From the NCBI RefSeq assembly GCF_004000785.1, contig NZ_BILX01000007.1, positions 1 to 64,000 of the forward strand: a stretch of DNA of 64,000 nucleotides. The letters run 5' to 3'. The notes under the pieces were generated by a model. It saw only the letters and a list, made by a program, of their open reading frames with translations. It had not been told where the DNA came from and searched no databases. The stretch comes from Paenibacillus ehimensis NBRC 15659 (GTDB lineage: Bacteria > Bacillota > Bacilli > Paenibacillales > NBRC-103111). Each line of letters starts with the position of its first letter. The first letter of the stretch is position 1. Position numbers and translations under genes: made by a program. This document shows, one piece after another, positions 51,295 through 59,849 of the stretch.

Positions 51295-53124
51295 TTATTC
51301 CATATTGTTTTCACTATCATTAATTGGCTGGGGTTCTACTTTTATTCCCCGAAATCCCCTTAATGCATTAGAACCGTTCATACGGAATTTGTCCTTTTTA
51401 ACGCCCATTTTAATGACTTCTCCGAAAAATTCACTTTGGCTGCATGCTTTTATACAATTATCTTTGCAGAATTGGGTATATGCTGAATATAATTGCTTTC
51501 TATGCGCCTTGAGTTCCTTGTTATTCGGATCTATCTCACACATATATTTAAAGAATTGGGCTACACTATCCAAACTTTCGCTGAACTGCTTCTTAAATTG
51601 GAGTGCATCCCCACATTCAGTAAAAATAAAATCGTTCCTTTCAAGTTCTCGTAATTCCTCTAAGGCCCACCTAACAATAAAACTTTTTTCAGATTGAATC
51701 TTCTCGAATAACCCTTTATCACGATCTTTTTCCTCGACGCTTTGATTAAAAATGATGAGAGTCATACGATCTACAAGTGCCGAGTCAAGTTTGGTAATTT
51801 CCGGGAATGTATTCCCAACTGCAATGAGTTTTGCCTTATTCACGAAGAAGAACGGCTGTTCACCTTTTCGTTCAGCCTTAACAAGATCGCCACCAGTAAG
51901 TGCTTTGATTTTCTCAACCGTTCCACTAAGCATCGCTTCACCTATTTCCGGGGAGAGGTTTAACTTTTTGTTAAACAACTCTGCTATCTGAAATTTCCCG
52001 CCCAATTCATGAAGCGGAACACCTGAAGTATGTTCTTTTCCAATAAGATCCATCAAAATATTGGCGAACAAACTTTTTCCAGAATGTGCTTTTCCAAGAA
52101 GAATAAAGAACTTTTTGGCTCGAACATAATTACTGATTACATAGGCAAACATTTGGCGGATAGTTTTTATCTTGAGTGGATTTCCTTGGGTAGAATCATT
52201 GATTAATTTCATAAAGTGGCTACCCTCGTAATCCTGTAAGACCTCACCCTTGTAAACCCTTACTGTGGTATCCATTCGCTTTTCTGTAACATACTCAGCA
52301 TTAATATAGCTCGTGAACATAAACTCAGGGCTATGTGGCAGGACCTCATTCCGATGAACGTCATATACTCCGTTCAGGAAATTAATCAGGTGGACATGCC
52401 GATCAAAATCTTCATAATGAACTTGTACCTCTGGACAGCTTTGCAATCGCTTGATGACTTCGTTCATTTTATGGTCATTTAATCGCCTGTCGATCTCAGG
52501 AGATACATTTTTACGAATAAAAACCTTTAGTTCACTATCAAGCATTTCATGGTAACAACCGTATCTTTCGGTATAAAGATAAATAAACCGGCCCTGACAG
52601 CATCTAATATGGTATTTTTGAATTAATTGTTTAAAGACGATGTAATCGATGTAATGTGACTCTTTTTGTTGTTCACTATTTTCAGCTTCCTTTGCCTGAG
52701 AAATCCCGGTTCCTATTTCTTTAATGATCGATATAAGCTCATCTTTACTGAATAACTGGGATACCTTGCTCGCTACTTCGTTAAAGTTCTTTTGCTGGTA
52801 CTCATCTGATGGTTCCCCGTAAGGAACTTGAAACAAGTTTGAAGCTGCGTCTACTTCGCCATTCTCAACACAATTTAGTTCTTGATAGTGCTTAGAGGGT
52901 TCTCCATATGAAACATCGAATAAATTTGAAGTCGTTCTCTTATCGTCCCTTTCAGCATCACTTTTATCTTGATATTCCTTTGAAGGTTCCCCGTAGGGGA
53001 CACCCCATAAATTATAAGGTTCGTCATCTTCTGCAGAATGCTTTTGTTGATAACTTGGTTTTGGTTTTCCATACTTGTACTTGGCCAAGTCATCAATTGA
53101 CAATTTCCAAGTTTTTTTTCCCAT
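51295..53124 (-). CDS. D5/P4-type primase-helicase with N-terminal YGEPS repeats
   Basis: 609-aa replication protein. The C-terminal part is an SF3 helicase of the phage D5/P4 type: Walker A GKAHSGKS at 344-351, Walker B-like KLNLSPEIGEAM, and sensor region LIAVGNTFPEI. Residues about 160-330 resemble the D5 N-terminal region. The first 115 residues hold three tandem units, NLWGVPYGEPSKEYQ, NLFDVSYGEPSKHYQ and NLFQVPYGEPSDEYQ, about 29 aa apart, plus a degenerate first copy (YKYGKPKPSYQQ). GGAGGC precedes ATG 53124. It should load at the element's origin. Confidence 0.85.
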   Translation of the reverse strand: MGKKTWKLSIDDLAKYKYGKPKPSYQQKHSAEDDEPYNLWGVPYGEPSKEYQDKSDAERDDKRTTSNLFDVSYGEPSKHYQELNCVENGEVDAASNLFQVPYGEPSDEYQQKNFNEVASKVSQLFSKDELISIIKEIGTGISQAKEAENSEQQKESHYIDYIVFKQLIQKYHIRCCQGRFIYLYTERYGCYHEMLDSELKVFIRKNVSPEIDRRLNDHKMNEVIKRLQSCPEVQVHYEDFDRHVHLINFLNGVYDVHRNEVLPHSPEFMFTSYINAEYVTEKRMDTTVRVYKGEVLQDYEGSHFMKLINDSTQGNPLKIKTIRQMFAYVISNYVRAKKFFILLGKAHSGKSLFANILMDLIGKEHTSGVPLHELGGKFQIAELFNKKLNLSPEIGEAMLSGTVEKIKALTGGDLVKAERKGEQPFFFVNKAKLIAVGNTFPEITKLDSALVDRMTLIIFNQSVEEKDRDKGLFEKIQSEKSFIVRWALEELRELERNDFIFTECGDALQFKKQFSESLDSVAQFFKYMCEIDPNNKELKAHRKQLYSAYTQFCKDNCIKACSQSEFFGEVIKMGVKKDKFRMNGSNALRGFRGIKVEPQPINDSENNME

Positions 53125-53319
53125 ATATAGCCTCCAAAAAATCACCTAAACGGTTTTCCCAGATTTTTGGGCTGGAGCGATGGGCATGATAGGCTATTTG
53201 GCTTTTCGAAGCCATATGGGGCTTCGTTTCTTCGCATTAAATCATACCCACAGCGGCTCCATGTCAAATCGGATATAGTTGATCAATACGATAGTCATAA
53301 ATAATTGAGTCAGCTTTAT

Positions 53320-53844
53320 TTACCCAATTAACTCTCGAATAGTAGGGTAAAGCTTGCTAATGTAACTAAAGGCAATAGTCCGTAATTGTTGCTTCGAATT
53401 GGCATTTTTGGCGAAACTACTAACAAATTTCTGATTTAGACTATTATCAAATAGGTAAAATTGGCAGAATGAAGCGTTCTCGATGTAAGCTATTAGTAAT
53501 CCTTCACTTTTCTCTTCAATTTCATTTGGATACAGTGTCTCGTAATCGTTATAATAATAATGGCATTTAACATCATCTGTTTTCCTTGTGTCGAGTACAA
53601 CTTTTATGATATTGCTTTCTGAATTATCCTTAGAGATGGTAGAGTATTTATCCCCGATTTTTCCAAAACACATTTGATTATCGGGACTAACATGACAAAT
53701 CAACATGATTGACGGGTCAACACGAGCCCCACCTATAAAAGTGAAATTTTTGTCTTTTTCCACTATTAAAACTTGAATATCTTCGTTTCCGTCCAATGCT
53801 TTCTGAACTAACTTCTGTGTTTTTTCGTTGTTACTTTTATTCAT
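53320..53844 (-). CDS. Hypothetical element protein
   Basis: 174-aa soluble protein, not recognised. Mixed strand/helix composition: VQKALDGNEDIQVLIVEKDKNFTFIGGARV, SIMLICHVSPDNQMCFG, HYYYNDYETLYPNEIEE and a helical C-terminus. No signal peptide or membrane span. GAGAGG precedes the ATG. It lies between the primase and a second unknown gene on the same strand, each with its own gap and hairpin, so it may be cargo rather than core. Confidence 0.65.
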   Translation of the reverse strand: MNKSNNEKTQKLVQKALDGNEDIQVLIVEKDKNFTFIGGARVDPSIMLICHVSPDNQMCFGKIGDKYSTISKDNSESNIIKVVLDTRKTDDVKCHYYYNDYETLYPNEIEEKSEGLLIAYIENASFCQFYLFDNSLNQKFVSSFAKNANSKQQLRTIAFSYISKLYPTIRELIG

Positions 53845-53876
53845 ATTAACCTCTCCAGTCGTTTTGTAATTTTTAT

Positions 53877-53912
53877 AACCAGAAACCTCTTAACCAAAAG
53901 AGGTTTCTGGTT
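53877..53912 (-). terminator. Terminator of the 97-aa element gene
   Basis: Perfect 15-bp arms: AACCAGAAACCTCTT (53877-53891) and AAGAGGTTTCTGGTT (53898-53912), followed on the minus strand by ATAAAAATT. Confidence 0.75.
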
Positions 53913-53936
53913 TGACGTAGCTGCGAATTCTTTATC

Positions 53937-54230
53937 TTATGAACGAACTACAACTTCACAAAATGGAATGACTAAATTTTGTTCCATGGCCCAGATGTAG
54001 AGACCTTCTCTGAAGTTTATTAACATACCATTTGGTCCAAATAGTTGATGTTTCTTTTTGGCTTTAGCTAAATACTCAGAAAACTCAGTGACACTTGCCA
54101 ATACTCTTCCATCCTTAAAAAAGGGGCTGAATTCGATTGTTAAACCATTACGATCCGGCTTTTTCCTCTGAAAAGCGAAATGTTCGTTATCAACTACCCA
54201 TAAATTGAGATCTCCAGCAATAACTAACAT
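53937..54230 (-). CDS. Hypothetical element protein
   Basis: 97-aa protein, not recognised. MLVIAGDLNLWVVDNEHFAFQRKKPDRNG opens with strand-like segments; EFSEYLAKAKKKHQLFGPNGMLINFREGLYIWAMEQN follows. No motif for binding or catalysis is evident. GAGGCGG lies 6 bp before the ATG, and a strong hairpin ends the transcript. Confidence 0.65.
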   Translation of the reverse strand: MLVIAGDLNLWVVDNEHFAFQRKKPDRNGLTIEFSPFFKDGRVLASVTEFSEYLAKAKKKHQLFGPNGMLINFREGLYIWAMEQNLVIPFCEVVVRS

Positions 54231-54547
54231 ATTTTCCGCCTCACTTTTTATAATATTTTGTATTCAGTTTTCAAAGAGCTATCTTGAATTGCACCTTCCA
54301 TTAGGAGAAGGCCGGAAATCGTTTGTTTTGTTCATTCTTGCTTTGGTCTTATGTTGTATTCATTCTTAACCTCTCCAATCATCTTGTGTTTTTCCTTACA
54401 CCCTGATCATATAAAAATCAGCTCGTTGTCTCTAAGTAAACGAAATTTCAAAATTTATTTAGATTTTATCTTTGTTTTGTGGTATAATAAGCACCTAAAA
54501 AAGGCGTCGTTTCTCCAAAGAGAAAACGACGCCTTTTTAGTGGAACT
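54231..54547. other. Gene-free stretch within the element
   Basis: About 320 bp of AT-rich DNA between two minus-strand genes. Holds TCTTAACCTCTCCA words resembling the upstream region of the neighbouring small genes (also at 53846-53858), and the terminator hairpin at 54495-54541. No gene is supported. Confidence 0.5.
54495..54541 (-). terminator. Terminator of the 456-aa element gene
   Basis: On the minus strand AAAAAGGCGTCGTTTTCTC pairs with GAGAAACGACGCCTTTTTT, nearly perfect, ending in a T-run. Confidence 0.8.
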
Positions 54548-55918
54548 TTAGATTAATATATTTGCTTCTTTAATGAAAAGATCCTTTTTGACAGAAACAG
54601 CATGGTTGATTACTAATTCCAAGTGTGTATCCGGATCTCTAAACGCTGTATCCCCGAAATAGATTAACCCAGATTTCTTATTGTTGATTATTTTATCCGA
54701 GGATTTCATGTCATTTATTAAGTCTTCTAAGTGAACTATTGCTTTAACAGTTTGAGCAGCCGAATTCACTATTTCAAAATTTTCTGCCTCACTATCTGTT
54801 AGTTTTTGAGCTAAGTTAAAAGCACGATTACATATTGTGTTGAATTTCTTAATACTCGGTTTGGATGCATACTGATAACGCAAATGAAAATAACATACTT
54901 CCATTACTGGGATTGTTATAAAAGCTAACTGCAATAATATATCTATGGTTCTGTTCATCCATAGCTCGTCTTCACTTTGGCTTCCCTGATTATAGTAAGT
55001 CCAGTAGGATTCATTCTCAAAGTCCTCTAAGTCACGTTTCATTAGCGACCGGCTCTCTGCCAATACTTTGATATAAGTCAACCTTCCCTTGATGTTTGGA
55101 AGTAGAGCTGCCAGTCCTAAAACTTTCGCTATATCTTTTCGGTTCTTCTCGGCAAAATTGTCTAAATACATTAATATTTGCTTACACAGTCCTAGATTAT
55201 ATTGTTTTTCGAAGTAGTATAAGCAAATAAGACGTTGTAATCCTTTGTAGTTACTAATCAGTTTTCGGTAAGAGACAATTTTTTTCGATAAGTAATTAAG
55301 GGAGCTCACATTATGTTTTTTTAAATTCGAATGAATATCATGATTAATTGTCATAAAAAAAATAAATGGTGCCAAATATTCAGGCACAGCAACTTGTTCA
55401 ACTTTATTATTCCTCTTGAGATTGTGAAAACCTGTCCTTTCTTTTTCAACCAACCCCAAACCTAAATCAACACGAATTAAATCTTTTAGGTATTTTTGGT
55501 AATTACTAGCCGTATTATTATACTTAAAGTTGTCTTCAATGTTTTCCATAGTGACTATTAAATCTTTAATGTAATGATCATTGCGCTCAATTATTTTATT
55601 ATTATCTTCATTTACGAAATTTACCATTGAAAATTTAAACTCTAAGTGTTGTTCAATATCCTTTATAAAGTTCTCCAACAATCCTTTTCGATGAAATAAT
55701 TCTAAGATTTTGTGTGGTACAAGGTGTTGGCACTTACAATAAACAAACCTGGCGAGATTAGAGTGAATTGCCAATGGATCATTTATGTGTTCAAGATTTA
55801 ATTGCTTCAAGATGCGAGTTCTACTTTCATTAGAAAGAAATTCGTTTACTTCCAATGCGCTTCTTCCCTTTGACAATTTTTTTAGTGTTTTATTTGCATT
55901 TTTGGATAATATAATCAA
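54548..55918 (-). CDS. Hypothetical 456-aa element protein
   Basis: Large, very AT-rich, mostly helical protein, unrecognised. Charged helices dominate (RSALEVNEFLSNESRTRILKQLN, IKDIEQHLEFKFSMVNFVNED), with Trp/Tyr-rich SYWTYYNQGSQSEDELWMNR in the middle. No Walker, HTH or membrane motif is seen. The frame begins with TTG 55918 inside the preceding excisionase-like gene, overlapping it by 29 bp; no good ribosome site is visible, so the start may lie further in. Possible defence or superinfection cargo, without direct evidence. Confidence 0.65.
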   Translation of the reverse strand: MIILSKNANKTLKKLSKGRSALEVNEFLSNESRTRILKQLNLEHINDPLAIHSNLARFVYCKCQHLVPHKILELFHRKGLLENFIKDIEQHLEFKFSMVNFVNEDNNKIIERNDHYIKDLIVTMENIEDNFKYNNTASNYQKYLKDLIRVDLGLGLVEKERTGFHNLKRNNKVEQVAVPEYLAPFIFFMTINHDIHSNLKKHNVSSLNYLSKKIVSYRKLISNYKGLQRLICLYYFEKQYNLGLCKQILMYLDNFAEKNRKDIAKVLGLAALLPNIKGRLTYIKVLAESRSLMKRDLEDFENESYWTYYNQGSQSEDELWMNRTIDILLQLAFITIPVMEVCYFHLRYQYASKPSIKKFNTICNRAFNLAQKLTDSEAENFEIVNSAAQTVKAIVHLEDLINDMKSSDKIINNKKSGLIYFGDTAFRDPDTHLELVINHAVSVKKDLFIKEANILI

Positions 55919-56069
55919 TAACTTGATCGCGAGGTATACGATGTATTCTTCCCATTTTGATAGATTTTATATGTCCGTCTTTAAGCAGCCGATACACACT
56001 GTTACGGCCTAATTGCAACATTTCCATTAAATCATCAACCGTTAAAATATCACCATATTCATGAAACAT
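55890..56069 (-). CDS. Excisionase-like helix-turn-helix protein
   Basis: 59-aa DNA-binding protein of the MerR-like excisionase family: DILTVDDLMEMLQLGRNSVYRLLKDGHIKS then IKMGRIHRIPRDQVIDYI is a complete domain. ATG 56069 has AAAGG-GGTG upstream. Its end overlaps the start of the 456-aa gene, so the two are an operon; it may regulate that gene. It is the second such protein in the element, after the one beside the integrase. Confidence 0.8.
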   Translation of the reverse strand: MFHEYGDILTVDDLMEMLQLGRNSVYRLLKDGHIKSIKMGRIHRIPRDQVIDYIIQKCK

Positions 56070-56243
56070 ATTCTTACACCAGCCTTTCTTTATATTACAT
56101 TATTGTTGCTTTTGTTTCACCATTATTGATTATATTTGGTTATCTATATTCGGTATAAATTTAAAGAAAACATATGAATTAAGTTGCATATAGCGATATT
56201 TGAATAAAATTTTTGTCCGGGATTTGAGCGAATTTGGAATCGA

Positions 56244-56273
56244 ACAAAAAAAGAGAGAGGTACTACCTCTCCC
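56244..56273 (-). terminator. Terminator of the small membrane protein gene
   Basis: GAGAGGTA and TACCTCTC arms at 56255-56271; the minus strand then runs TCTTTTTTTG. Confidence 0.75.
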
Positions 56274-56309
56274 AGATAGACGTTCCGAAATTTCAGATCG
56301 TTTGCATTT

Positions 56310-56528
56310 TTATGCTTTTGTTGAACTGGAGCCTCTTGTTATATAACGAATGAATTTGAAGACATATGAAATCAAATAGAAGGGCATAACGGCCCATCCA
56401 GTAAATAAAGCTAGGATTGCTTTGACCACTATGTAATTTGAGATCGTGGTGAAGATGACAATGTTTCTTTGCAACTTCGATATAAACATCCAGCCAAATA
56501 TAGCTGAAATTACGACATATAATTCCAA
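56310..56528 (-). CDS. Small membrane protein
   Basis: 72-aa protein with two predicted membrane spans (LYVVISAIFGWMFI and ILALFTGWAVMPFYLISYVF) and a basic tail. The start is probably TTG 56528, eight bases after GAGGAG; an overlapping frame in the same region lacks this support. Unknown family. It lies 42 bp downstream of another membrane protein gene on the same strand. Confidence 0.6.
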   Translation of the reverse strand: MELYVVISAIFGWMFISKLQRNIVIFTTISNYIVVKAILALFTGWAVMPFYLISYVFKFIRYITRGSSSTKA

Positions 56529-56570
56529 ATCGGCATCTCCTCACTTAAATATGGGTTCAGTTATTTTCTG

Positions 56571-57065
56571 TTATGATGCTGTTGCCGTTTTAGCTTCCGA
56601 ATTGTTTATCGCATCATAAATAAGTGGAATAATTGTTCTTGCTTCGTTAGCAAGGATAATTGGAGGAGCTGGCCGAAACAGGAATTTATACATAACCATC
56701 TTAGCAGATTGTAATTCCTCATAAATCGTAAGTTCTGAATCAGAAATGGTTAATCTGTATTTACATTTTTTCGTACGAACTACTACGCTTCCAGACTCAA
56801 TATTAGCTCCAACAAAATACTTATGCTTAAGGTTCGTGTTAATCCGGTCAAGCATCTTATCAAGACTAATCGGTTCAGATAAAGCATACTTTTGATTTCG
56901 TCTTTTGTTTGTTTCAAATTTTGATTTAGTCGAAACAATTGTTGCGGATAATAACGCGCCTACTACTAATCCAAGAAGTAAAGTTGCGCCAGTTAATGAA
57001 CCGGCAACTACGGAGAAAAAGATAATTGCAATTAATGAGCAAATAAAGAACCACTTTTTATACAC
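56571..57065 (-). CDS. Hypothetical membrane-anchored protein
   Basis: 164-aa protein: two hydrophobic helices in the first 45 residues (WFFICSLIAIIFFSVVAG, TLLLGLVVGALLSATIV), then a cytoplasmic domain ending in FRPAPPIILANEARTIIPLIYDAIN. The start is GTG 57065 with AGGAGGG nine bases before. Not recognised. Divergent from the XRE regulator, with about 165 bp between that should hold both promoters, so it may be regulated by it. Confidence 0.65.
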   Translation of the reverse strand: MYKKWFFICSLIAIIFFSVVAGSLTGATLLLGLVVGALLSATIVSTKSKFETNKRRNQKYALSEPISLDKMLDRINTNLKHKYFVGANIESGSVVVRTKKCKYRLTISDSELTIYEELQSAKMVMYKFLFRPAPPIILANEARTIIPLIYDAINNSEAKTATAS

Positions 57066-57231
57066 TTTCTAGTCCCTCCTGATATTTATTATTCTACAAT
57101 TTTCCACATATTTTGATTATATGGAGGCTAAGTTAGTGTGTCAATTACAATAGTACATATTTAAATGAGTAACTATAGTGCGTTGTTGGCATTCCTTTAT
57201 AGTTTTATCGTTGTCTTAGAGGTGAGGGGAT

Positions 57232-57579
57232 GTGAGCAAAGTTGCACAAAAGGTCGGTGAACGAATCCGGATTATTCGGCAACAGAGGGATATCAGTCAG
57301 GAACAACTTGCATTTAGAGCGGGTCTAACCCCATCATATGTTGGGCAACTGGAGCGAGGGCAGAAAAGCCCTACAGTTGACACTCTTGACAAGATATCAT
57401 CTGCTTTAAATGTTACATTGGAGGATCTATTTAGCTTCGATTACCCTAATTTGGTCAATATTAATCAAAAAGTAATCGAGAAAATCGCCTTTCAACTAAG
57501 TGGTCGTACCGAGTCGGAACAAGAGGCTGTATACAATCTCATCAAACAAATTCTTATTTTTCGTGATAAAGGGAAATAA
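57232..57579 (+). CDS. XRE-family transcriptional regulator
   Basis: 115-aa repressor-like protein. The helix-turn-helix covers residues 8-66: RIRIIRQQRDISQEQLAFRAGLTPSYVGQLERGQKSPTVDTLDKIS, followed by a SALNVTLEDLF helix and a short C-terminal helical tail (ESEQEAVYNLIKQILIF). GTG 57232 has GAGGTGAGGGG upstream. The likely master repressor of the element, comparable to ImmR/SinR-like proteins; divergent from the minus-strand genes. Confidence 0.88.
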   Translation: MSKVAQKVGERIRIIRQQRDISQEQLAFRAGLTPSYVGQLERGQKSPTVDTLDKISSALNVTLEDLFSFDYPNLVNINQKVIEKIAFQLSGRTESEQEAVYNLIKQILIFRDKGK

Positions 57580-57710
57580 ATTCTTAAAAATAGTGTTCTA
57601 TGATCCGGGAACTATGTTCCCTCCCTCCTCCCGAAGACCGTTATCTAGCATAACGTCTATAGGAATAATATATAATTTCATCTCGTAATCCTGCGCATTC
57701 TGACCGTCCA

Positions 57711-58010
57711 TTAATATTCGTCTGCTAGGAGCATTGTACAGTGGGTTTTGTCATCGATTACATAAATCTTGGTTGTAACGATTTGTTTGGTGCAAATGGC
57801 ATACTCCTTCCGATAAGGAGGCTGTTCTTGGGTATGTACGATCTTCTGCTTAATTACGCCTTCCTCGAAAGTATCGCTTAACTGAAAAACCTGAAGGTAG
57901 TCTTTTTCTGAGACTTCCATCGTTTCGATCATGTACCATAGGATGTTTTGTAAAAATGCAGGAATTTCAGCGTTTATTCCTTGAGTAATGTATTTTGTTC
58001 CCGTAAACAT
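57711..58010 (-). CDS. DUF960-family protein
   Basis: 99-aa DUF960 protein: KYITQGINAEIPAFLQNILWYMIETM and DYLQVFQLS are the conserved family blocks, also seen in phage and plasmid relatives from Staphylococcus. Function unknown; the family often stands among single-strand-annealing and replication genes, as here. ATG 58010 lies after a short purine stretch. Confidence 0.75.
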   Translation of the reverse strand: MFTGTKYITQGINAEIPAFLQNILWYMIETMEVSEKDYLQVFQLSDTFEEGVIKQKIVHTQEQPPYRKEYAICTKQIVTTKIYVIDDKTHCTMLLADEY

Positions 58011-58037
58011 CGTCTATCCCCTTTTCCTCAAAATAAA

Positions 58038-58081
58038 AACAATCAACGGCCAGATTAATTCCAGCCGTTGATTGTTTTTTA
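58038..58081. terminator. Terminator downstream of the Rad52-like gene
   Basis: AAAACAATCAACGGC and GCCGTTGATTGTTTT arms; T-runs on both strands. Ends the YqaJ/Rad52 transcript. Confidence 0.8.
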
Positions 58082-58093
58082 TCATGCAAACCA

Positions 58094-58840
58094 TTATGCG
58101 CTCGCCGCACTGTTCCTCTCATGTAGTTTCTTTTGCAATATAGACAGCATTTGCTGATCGGTTACGCGCTCTTGTTGCTTTTTCTGATACCATTCATCCA
58201 GTCCTTCCAAATTGCCGGCCAACTGTTTCCATATGTTTTGAATCTGTGACTGTAGGGAAGAGGGTTTATTCTTCAATTTTTGGGTCAATTCTGTTTTCTT
58301 GCGATTCGTTGCAGGATTTTTGTCAGTGGATAGCTGAGGGATTGAATCGGTTGATTTCGGAACCCATCCTTTTTCTTGATAATATCGTTGATAATGATCT
58401 GGAACTACAATCATCTGTCGTTGCTTGTCCCAAGTAATCATCCCTTTATAAAGGTCGCTCCCCACACCAATGCGGCTAGCACATTTTTTCATGGCATCAG
58501 TCAGCGCACTCTTTGTGGCATCACCCTCGTTCATGCCTGGCTTGATTTGTTCGCTACCTACATCGATAAAGGTAATCCATTCTTTTAACTCCGAATTATA
58601 AAAGCTAAATTCCACATAGATTTTTACCCGTGGATTTTTACCATTTGGTTCTTGAACGATCTTCTCGGTTTCATAGAGCCCTTGATATTTCCAAAAGCCT
58701 ACTCCCAACACTTCGTTTAAGCGTTCTGTTACTGATTGGCCGGAAATGTAGCAGCGATCTCCGAAACTATCGTACTGATATTCAGAGTAGGGGAAAGGGG
58801 CGTTCAAGCGTTCGAATAAACTCATTGCTTCATCCGCCAT
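58094..58840 (-). CDS. Rad52/Rad22-type single-strand annealing protein
   Basis: 248-aa phage-type recombinase of the Rad52/22 family. The N-terminal core shows FERLNAPFPYSEYQYDSFGDRCYISGQSVTERL, the GFWKYQG strand, and DATKSALTDAMKKCASRIGVGSDLYKG, the family's signature near the DNA-binding groove. The C-terminus is Lys/Gln-rich. Its start overlaps the end of the YqaJ exonuclease gene by 11 bp, a pairing typical of phage recombination systems that anneal single strands made by the exonuclease. Confidence 0.88.
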   Translation of the reverse strand: MADEAMSLFERLNAPFPYSEYQYDSFGDRCYISGQSVTERLNEVLGVGFWKYQGLYETEKIVQEPNGKNPRVKIYVEFSFYNSELKEWITFIDVGSEQIKPGMNEGDATKSALTDAMKKCASRIGVGSDLYKGMITWDKQRQMIVVPDHYQRYYQEKGWVPKSTDSIPQLSTDKNPATNRKKTELTQKLKNKPSSLQSQIQNIWKQLAGNLEGLDEWYQKKQQERVTDQQMLSILQKKLHERNSAASA

Positions 58841-59810
58841 GGTTTACTGTCTCCTTTTTGATGCTAAATTGTCGGAAATGCGTTTGTTTAGAACATTCTT
58901 CATGGATAGAAGGATAGCGTTCTTTCAGTTGTTTGCTGTCCACGCTGGTCCGATTGCGATTCTCCCACTTTATCTTGTACGTTCCGGCAATTCCGATTTC
59001 ATGATTGCCAAGTAGGGATTTGAAATGATTTTCAATCCCTGTAATATGTTCTTCTAACTGCTTCAATTGAATTTTGAGCGATAAATATGTCTCCACCCGA
59101 TCAGTTTCTTCTGATGGAAGAATAATACTGTTTCGCCCTTCGGGATAAAGGCGATTCAATAATGTTTTACAGGCTTCCGAACCATCTACAGGAGGGCATT
59201 TTCTTTCAAGTACGTAATGATGCCAAAAGTCACCGGCTAGCCGCACAAGCTGACCGATCAATTCATCATCTCGAAATACTTCATACTCCCGATACTTATT
59301 GCCGCCAATGAGTGTAGCGAAATAGCCCCAATCCAATCCACAGACATAGAGATACCATTGCAGTTGTACGTAATAATAGTCAGGAATTTGGAAATCTTCC
59401 CAATCATGACGGAGATATTCGCTTGCGGTTTTAATCTCCAAGATGCCGCGGCCGCGTTTGGGGCAAATAATCATGCGGTCAAGATTGCCTAATGCCCAGC
59501 GATGCTCGGGGTGGCAGTATATCACTTTTTTCTCCGTAATCGCCCATTCAGGATGTTCACTAGCAAACTTTTCGGCAATAAGCGGTTCAAGTCGAGTTCC
59601 CCATTCCGCGGCTTCGCTCTTTTGGTTTTCCGGTGCTTCTCCCAACTTTTCCAAGTAAACGTGAAGCGGAGTACGCCATTTAGAGAGACCGCAGATCGCC
59701 GCGATATCTGAACCGCCAATACCTTGGCGACGAAAGTCGATCCATTGCTCATAAGTTAAATTGTCGGTTTCAATAAAAACGTCTGCATGAAATTTCATAG
59801 CTGTTGCCAT
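58830..59810 (-). CDS. YqaJ-family viral exonuclease
   Basis: 326-aa exonuclease of the YqaJ (lambda Exo-like) family. The catalytic part shows DFRRQGIGGSDIAAICGLSKWRTP, EWGTRLEPLIAEKF, and the PD-(D/E)XK residues in LGNLDRMI and GILEIKTA. QLQWYLYVCGLDWGY is the following conserved stretch. The C-terminal third is a coiled-coil extension (IQLKQLEEHITGIENHFKSLLG). It degrades one strand of linear DNA for the overlapping Rad52-like annealing protein. Confidence 0.9.
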   Translation of the reverse strand: MATAMKFHADVFIETDNLTYEQWIDFRRQGIGGSDIAAICGLSKWRTPLHVYLEKLGEAPENQKSEAAEWGTRLEPLIAEKFASEHPEWAITEKKVIYCHPEHRWALGNLDRMIICPKRGRGILEIKTASEYLRHDWEDFQIPDYYYVQLQWYLYVCGLDWGYFATLIGGNKYREYEVFRDDELIGQLVRLAGDFWHHYVLERKCPPVDGSEACKTLLNRLYPEGRNSIILPSEETDRVETYLSLKIQLKQLEEHITGIENHFKSLLGNHEIGIAGTYKIKWENRNRTSVDSKQLKERYPSIHEECSKQTHFRQFSIKKETVNHGG

Positions 59811-59849
59811 CTGTATTCCTCCCTAAAATAATGAGGGCTGATGAATGCA

